Below are positions 59,624 through 64,000 of a stretch of DNA of 64,000 bases, piece after piece. A program made the translations under genes and the position numbers. Position 1 is the first letter of the stretch; each line of letters opens with the position of its first letter. Source of the stretch: Adiantum capillus-veneris (taxonomy: Eukaryota > Streptophyta > Polypodiopsida > Polypodiales > Pteridaceae). The stretch spans positions 31,524,969-31,588,968 of the forward strand of contig CM043942.1 in the NCBI GenBank assembly GCA_014529385.2, in the 5' to 3' direction. The notes below the pieces were generated by a model that saw nothing but the letters and a program-made list of their open reading frames with translations, did not search any database and had not been told where the DNA came from.

Positions 59624-61790
59624 TCAATCCTCCTGCATAGGCTCATCCTCATGCGTAGATCCTCCTGCCTCTCCAAGCACCTCTGCCTCTGCCTCCATCT
59701 CCCACTGTAGAAAGGGGTCTGTCACTTTGGATGCTGACTTGCAAAGCATTCTTAAGTTTGCACTGACAAAAACAAGGTCATTTGCTTTCTCCACTCCAAG
59801 TCGGTTCCTCTTTCTAGATGCAATGTGGCTATATACACTCCACAATTGCTCCAAGCAAGAGGAGCTAACCGCTTGGCTGAGAATGCGGACGGCAAGTCGC
59901 TGAAGATCGGGACCATCTGAACCATTTTCTTGCCACCACAAGACGGAGGAAATCTTGGTGCGATCAATTTGGGCATCGGCTGTCCCAAATGATCCTCGCA
60001 TATCCCTGTAAAATGCAAGCTGATCCTTTATCTTGCGTTTCATGTCACGTTCAGGGTGAAGCTTCTTCAAGATGGTGTTCCAATGTGTATTTACCTCCGA
60101 ATCATGCTCCTGCCCTGCACCCTGGAACTCTGGGTCCAACACAAAAGCTGCACCATGAAGAGGTGAACTATAGGCATTCCACCTGCTACTGCAAAGCTCT
60201 TTGATTTCTTCGAGTCTATCTGGGTCCTGCTCATACTCTTCAAGGGCCTCGACCATGCGATCCATTGCTTCATAGACCTTGCCAATGCAAGGTTGCACAC
60301 CATCCATCACTCTAAGCAAGTGGATCACTGGTTTCACCATTTTGTCAATACTCTTTAGGGACTCCCAGAACTCGGGATCCTCCACCTTCCCTGTACAAAT
60401 GATCCCTGCTACTGTACTTGCATGGGTAGTCTGAGCAAACTCTGTACTGATGAAGAGCTGCCGCACTGCACTTTGACACTCTACAAACCGGCTCACCATT
60501 AGATAGTTGTAGGCGAAGCGGGTCTCACAATACTTTAGAAGCACTTCGCTCCTCGACCGCTTCAAGAACTCGGCTCGAAGTATGTTGTGGTTATTGATGA
60601 AAGCAACCACCTTGGACGTGGATGCAATGAGAGGCTCTATCCAAGGTAGTTTGCTGAAATCCTTCAAGAGGTTGTTAAGGCAATGTGCCATGCAAAAAGA
60701 CACCGTGATGTGAGGATAAGTGCCTTCCAAAATAGCTCCGGCTGCCTTGTTTGATGCCTCCCCATCGGTGACCAAACCTATCACAAGGTCCGACCCAATG
60801 GTCTCTACGACGGAGGCCCACTCACCCGCAAGGACATCTGCTGATTTTCTCGTCTCTGTGGCGTCATGGGAGTGGGAAAAATACATCTTCCCTTTGGAAT
60901 AGGCAACAATGCCATGGATGGACCTCCTCCTAGTGTCGCTCCATCCATCCGCAATGAGGGTCACTCCATACTTCGTCCATTGCCTCTTCATGTTGAGGGT
61001 TGCCATCTCCACTACGGCTTTCTCTCTATCGAGTAGAGTAGTGCGGAGGGCCTCGAAAGAGGGTGGCAGGTAGCGTGCCCCATACTCTCGAATCCTCGTG
61101 CACATGGTCTTGAAGTACTCCGACCTAGACATTGCACACAAGAGGTATTAGTATTTACTATTTAATTGAGAATTTACTATTTGATTGTATTGAAAATGAT
61201 AGTAAGTCTTACCGAGCCTTTATGAAGGGGATGTGATCGTGATAGAAAAAGCGGGCAACACTTGCATCCACATTCTCCTTCCTTTTTGGATCCCAAGTGG
61301 TATGTAGGGTGGGTTGTTGAGAGTTGGGGGTGGAGACCGGAGTAGTATTAGGCATTGAAAATGCCGAGCGAAAAGATGTCGCTACCGTCTCCGTCGTTGT
61401 CGCATTGCTATCACCACCAACCGATGAAGAAGGTGTAGAAGAGGGAAAAACCAAGTTGTTGGGGTCGATTGCGGAACGCTTAGGCCTTGCTGATTCTTTC
61501 TCTTCTTTGTTGGCTTTCATGGCGGCATCCTTGGCTTCAAATTCCTTCAACCGTTGCTCGTTGACGGCCTTGCATCTTGCTTCTTGTTGTCCCTCAAGCT
61601 TAAGGAGATGAGCACGGACTTTGGTTGTACCGGATTGCCGGTCGAAGCCGCATAGTTTGCACTTCCATGCGCGTGCACCACCGGACTTTCCCAACACTCG
61701 GGAATGCACTTCATCCCACCATGATGCTTCGTCCTTCTTCTTCTTGGCACCCAAGGGATCACGTTCACTTGATGCGGAAGCTTGCGCCAT
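59624..61790 (-). CDS. hAT-family transposase, BED zinc finger plus DUF659-type core (692 aa, two exons)
   Basis: The enzyme would bind the element ends in the nucleus and carry out cut-and-paste transposition. Exon 1 is 61790-61213, the intron 61212-61125 (88 bp, GTAAGA donor, TCTAG acceptor, phase 2) and exon 2 61124-59624. The join keeps frame and gives ...KARSEYFK. The start MAQASASSERD is the first ATG; the open frame extends further upstream only through the CT tract. Exon 1 holds a BED-type finger at about residues 24-75 (WWDEVHSRV, CKLCGFDRQ, then His and Cys ligands). Exon 2 holds the DUF659-type catalytic region with LIADGWSD (first Asp) and LVTDGEASNKAAG (second Asp), then AHCLNNLLKD. 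Near the C-terminus SSSCLEQLWSVYSHIASRKRNRL resembles the hAT dimerisation block, including the likely catalytic Glu. No stop or frameshift is seen. The intron and start are predictions. Confidence 0.9.
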
Positions 61791-61819
61791 AAGTGATGAG
61801 ACTCGATAGAGGAAGGAAT

Positions 61820-61821
<2 letters not shown>

Positions 61822-61880
<59 letters not shown>
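61822..61880. repeat. (GA)n tract in the 5' untranslated region of the hAT transposase
   Basis: This is a 59-base GA run (CT on the transcribed strand), about 30 bases upstream of the transposase ATG. CT-rich tracts near plant gene starts can affect expression, but nothing here shows that directly. Confidence 0.9.
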
Positions 61881-61882
<2 letters not shown>

Positions 61883-62174
61883 ATGATGGCGCGGTAGAGA
61901 GTGATGGAGAGGTGGAGTCTTGATTCTTGAATCTCAAGCTTGAGCCTTGAGGCCCAAGGGAGAGGAGACTCGAGAGAGGTGATGAATGAGAGAGATGGAG
62001 AGGTGGAGCTTGAGAGGTGGAGCGTCAAGCTTGAGCCTTGAGGCTTAAAGCCTTGAGGCCCAAGGGAGGGAGAGACTCGAGAGAGTGCCTTGGGAGAGAG
62101 AGAGACTAGAGTGCCTTCAACCTTGCCCAATGCCTTGAGCCTTGGCTTGCTTCATTGCCTTGAGCCTTGGCTTA

Positions 62175-62181
62175 TTATATA
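62175..62181 (-). promoter_or_regulatory. Candidate TATA box of hAT transposase
   Basis: TATATAA on the minus strand lies about 385 bases upstream of the transposase ATG, inside the element. It is the only good TATA-like sequence between the start codon and the right end. Confidence 0.45.
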
Positions 62182-62283
62182 GGGAAGATCTCCCCCCAAA
62201 ACCCATGGCGTTCAAAATTTAAAAAACCCAAACGCCCGTTTTTTTATACCAACGGACAGTTTTTTAAAAACTGCTGTTCTGCT

Positions 62284-62450
62284 AGGCCGCCCGTTCCGCC
62301 GGCGTTCCGGGGTCCGTTCCGGCCGCCGTTCCGGTGAGCGTTCCAGCAGGCGTTCCGAAAAGTGCCCGTTTCCGTTCCGGCTGTCCGACCCCCATGGGAA
62401 CGCGTTCCGGGAACGGGAGGGGCCCGTTCCGCCCGTTCCTTGTTACTCTG
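62284..62450. repeat. Right end and subterminal CGTTCC array of hAT element
   Basis: About ten CGTTCC motifs (often as CGTTCCGG) occur within 165 bases, ending in the inverted repeat that reads CAGAGTAACAAGG when reversed. The motif is the reverse complement of the GGAACG repeats at the left end. Confidence 0.8.
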
Positions 62451-62458
62451 ATCCCAAC

Positions 62459-63597
62459 CCAATGTGTCCGTGGACAAGCTATACCACATCAGGGTTCCCG
62501 TCAGTCCAAGTCAGTTTAGATTAGTAGTGATCTGGCACTTTTGTGAGTCTATTCGTAGACCGTGCATGCCCAGTCACTTAGCATAGCTGCATATCCTCCA
62601 GTTGCACACAGTATGATCATCGGAATTCCCATCAAAATCCATTAGCATCAGTTAGGGGAATTTTCCAGTGCATTTAGTCTATTTTCCTATTTATTGGTAT
62701 TTTCACTTATTATTTTTAAGTGACTTTCGAACAAAAGTAGGTAGGGCAATTTTGCTAAGTTAATATATAAGCAAACCCAAGTTAGCACTTTCTGGCAGAA
62801 GAGGCAGCAAGAGCTTCTCGCTCAACAGGCAACTTCTTAGCAGTATCCCCCTCAGCATCAAGATCCATCGCCATCCATCTCCCCTCATCTGGCGTTTTCC
62901 CCACAGCATTCAGCCTCGCTGTCGATTGGCATTGCCTAGCGACTTCCCACAGGCCATTCAGCCCAGCGTTTTCATTACCAAGACAACCCACTTTCAGCCA
63001 GCGTTTTTGATGCAAAAACGCCAGCAAGACCTCAGCAATTGTCCAGCGTTTCAGCCCTAGTCACTAACGCTAGCCTATTGCAGTTTCAGCAGAGAGAAAA
63101 ACTCAGAATTCAGCCTATAGAAAGGTAACAGATTCAGTCCCTCATGGTTGCAGAAGATCCCCAAGTTCAGCCCGAAAAAGGCAGCCAAAAACAGAGAATT
63201 TCAGCCACCAAACAGTCCCTAAAATCAGCAGATAAAGATCTCAGATTTCAGCCATCAAGTCGCAGTTGTCACCACCGTTGTCGTCATCGGCATAGTCCAA
63301 CTTGCATCAGTCCATTGCATTCGTATTGTACACCTTTGTGCAATCAAAGTAGACCACTCTTGCTGACGAGAGTGGGGCCTTCGGAGGAGGGTTTTACAAC
63401 CTCTCAGTGTCGTATCTCTTCCCTCTCCTTCTCTCAGACTCATTCACTTGCACGCACAATATCCACTCACTTTGTTCGTGACCACAACACTCTACAAGAC
63501 GGAAAGCTCTCTCTTTCCCTAAGAACTAAAAGGAACCTTGAGCAGTAAAGATCACTAATCTTGAGAAAATACAACATTCATTCCGTTGCACCTTACA
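62459..63597 (+). repeat. 3' LTR of TR-GAG-like element, second part
   Basis: It resumes the LTR after the hAT insertion, matching 45555-46004 and 54747-55448, and ends GCACCTTACA. It shows that the uninterrupted LTR continues where the young gypsy element cuts the 5' LTR. Confidence 0.92.
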
Positions 63598-63770
63598 ATC
63601 TATCCCTCTCTCGCCCCTACCCCTCTTCCCTCTCCCCTCGCCCCTATCTACCCCTCTCGTCCCTACCCGCTCTCATGCCCCTCGCCCGTATCTATCCCTA
63701 CCCCCCTCTACCCCCACCCCCTCTTGCCCCTATCTACCCTCCCTCACCCCTACCCACCCTCCCTCTGTAA
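63598..63770. repeat. C-rich simple repeat (CCCCTA/CCCTCT-like)
   Basis: Irregular CCCCTA, CCCTCT and CTACCC units fill about 170 bases with almost no G on the plus strand, so the minus strand is G-rich with many GGGG runs. The proline/serine/leucine-rich open frames over it are products of the repeat. Confidence 0.9.
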
Positions 63771-64000
63771 CAAACTTGGACACCCCAAGTCAAGATTCTA
63801 CCGCGACACAACAGAGATTTACTTCAAGACACTTCACAAAAGACGACACGGCCCGGCGTAGTTCCGTGCCAAGAGGTATTGGCCCCAAAGATTGGCACCC
63901 CTGTCAGTATTTCTTTTTGAATTATTCTTTGAGCAAAGTACAACTCCCGCGGGTGCTCGCTCTCAGACTCTGCGTCCAGATGCTCTGCAGACTGAGCCCC
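63771..64000. other. Unassigned window end
   Basis: The segment starting TGTAACAAACTTGGACACCCC (about 63764) could be the start of another LTR by its TG opening, but no partner is present in the window. No gene was seen. Confidence 0.25.

Larger units (their letters stand above)
58945..62450 (-). mobile_element. Complete hAT transposon
   Basis: The 3,506-bp element is flanked by an exact eight-base duplication ATCCCAAC (58937-58944 and 62451-62458), the size typical of hAT elements. The ends are short inverted repeats: CAAAGTTACCCGGAACGGG on the left and, reversed, CAGAGTAACAAGGAACGGG on the right. Both subterminal regions are packed with GGAACG/CGTTCC motifs. A two-exon transposase with no disabling change is encoded on the minus strand, so the element may be autonomous. 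It interrupts the 3' LTR of the TR-GAG-like element. Confidence 0.95.
45534..63597 (+). mobile_element. TR-GAG-like LTR retrotransposon carrying two nested elements
   Basis: The 5' LTR is 45534-46004 plus 54747-55448 (split by the gypsy element) and the 3' LTR is 58924-58944 plus 62459-63597 (split by the hAT element). Without insertions the LTRs are about 1,173 and 1,160 bp. The interior has an initiator-Met-like primer-binding site, a gag/protease frame and a polypurine tract, but no reverse transcriptase, RNase H or integrase. Such gag-only LTR elements are known as TR-GAG elements and depend on other elements to move. No matching five-base duplication was found (GTAGA on the left, ATCTA on the right). 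Confidence 0.85.

Noticed and set aside
45529-63602. Target duplication for the TR-GAG-like element
   Set aside because: The flanking five bases (GTAGA and ATCTA) do not match. The right flank is a simple repeat that may have changed.

Overview
The window is repeat-dominated nuclear DNA of a land plant. The evidence is Ty1/copia and Ty3/gypsy (chromodomain-bearing) LTR retrotransposons, a hAT transposon whose transposase has plant-style BED and DUF659 regions and an intron, tRNA primer-binding sites, and very many long GA/CT microsatellites. The large intervals without genes and the nesting of elements suggest a big genome. A fern or other seedless plant is possible, but the sequence does not settle the species. 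I found no host gene that I can support, and no rRNA gene, intact tRNA gene or CRISPR array.

Layout. (1) 1-1610 is a decayed copia gag-protease on the minus strand. It is interrupted by a long, apparently non-coding LTR element (1611-12406, minus strand): 1.02-kb 3' LTR, polypurine tract, 9.4-kb internal region without retroelement domains, tRNA-Asp-like primer-binding site and a truncated 5' LTR. This is a LARD-like element. Its interior holds SINE-like tRNA-related boxes, a MITE-like unit with a perfect 72-bp palindrome, and a dense CT/GA microsatellite field. (2) 12407-14430 holds a rearranged copia leader and LTR remnant plus unassigned sequence. (3) 14431-19432 is a full-length but mutated copia element (minus strand, 230-bp LTRs, duplication TTTAA). 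(4) 19438-33415 is AT-rich and largely unassigned, with two foldbacks, a 92-bp CT tract, a possible old TIR element, a degenerate minisatellite and a copia protease relic. (5) 33421-43432 is an old Ty3/gypsy element (plus strand, duplication TCTAG) with many stops and frameshifts, carrying a nested 1.32-kb CACTA-ended non-autonomous element. (6) 43438-45533 is unassigned except for a copia reverse transcriptase relic. (7) 45534-63597 is a third LTR element that encodes only gag and a protease-like region, with no reverse transcriptase or integrase. It is a TR-GAG-type non-autonomous element. Its 5' LTR is split by a complete, very young Ty3/gypsy element (46005-54741, duplication TTTTC, 1687-residue open gag-pol). 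Its 3' LTR is split by a complete hAT transposon (58945-62450, 8-bp duplication ATCCCAAC). (8) 63598-64000 is a C-rich simple repeat and unassigned sequence.

How the parts relate. The window is a stack of insertions of different age. The two elements that look able to encode working mobility proteins are the gypsy element at 46005-54741 (capsid, nucleocapsid, protease, reverse transcriptase, RNase H, integrase, chromodomain in one frame) and the hAT element at 58945-62450. The LARD-like and TR-GAG-like elements lack polymerase and integrase and, if they ever moved, would have needed enzymes from other elements. All coordinates, target duplications and LTR boundaries were read by eye. Family names rest on recognised motifs, not on database searches.
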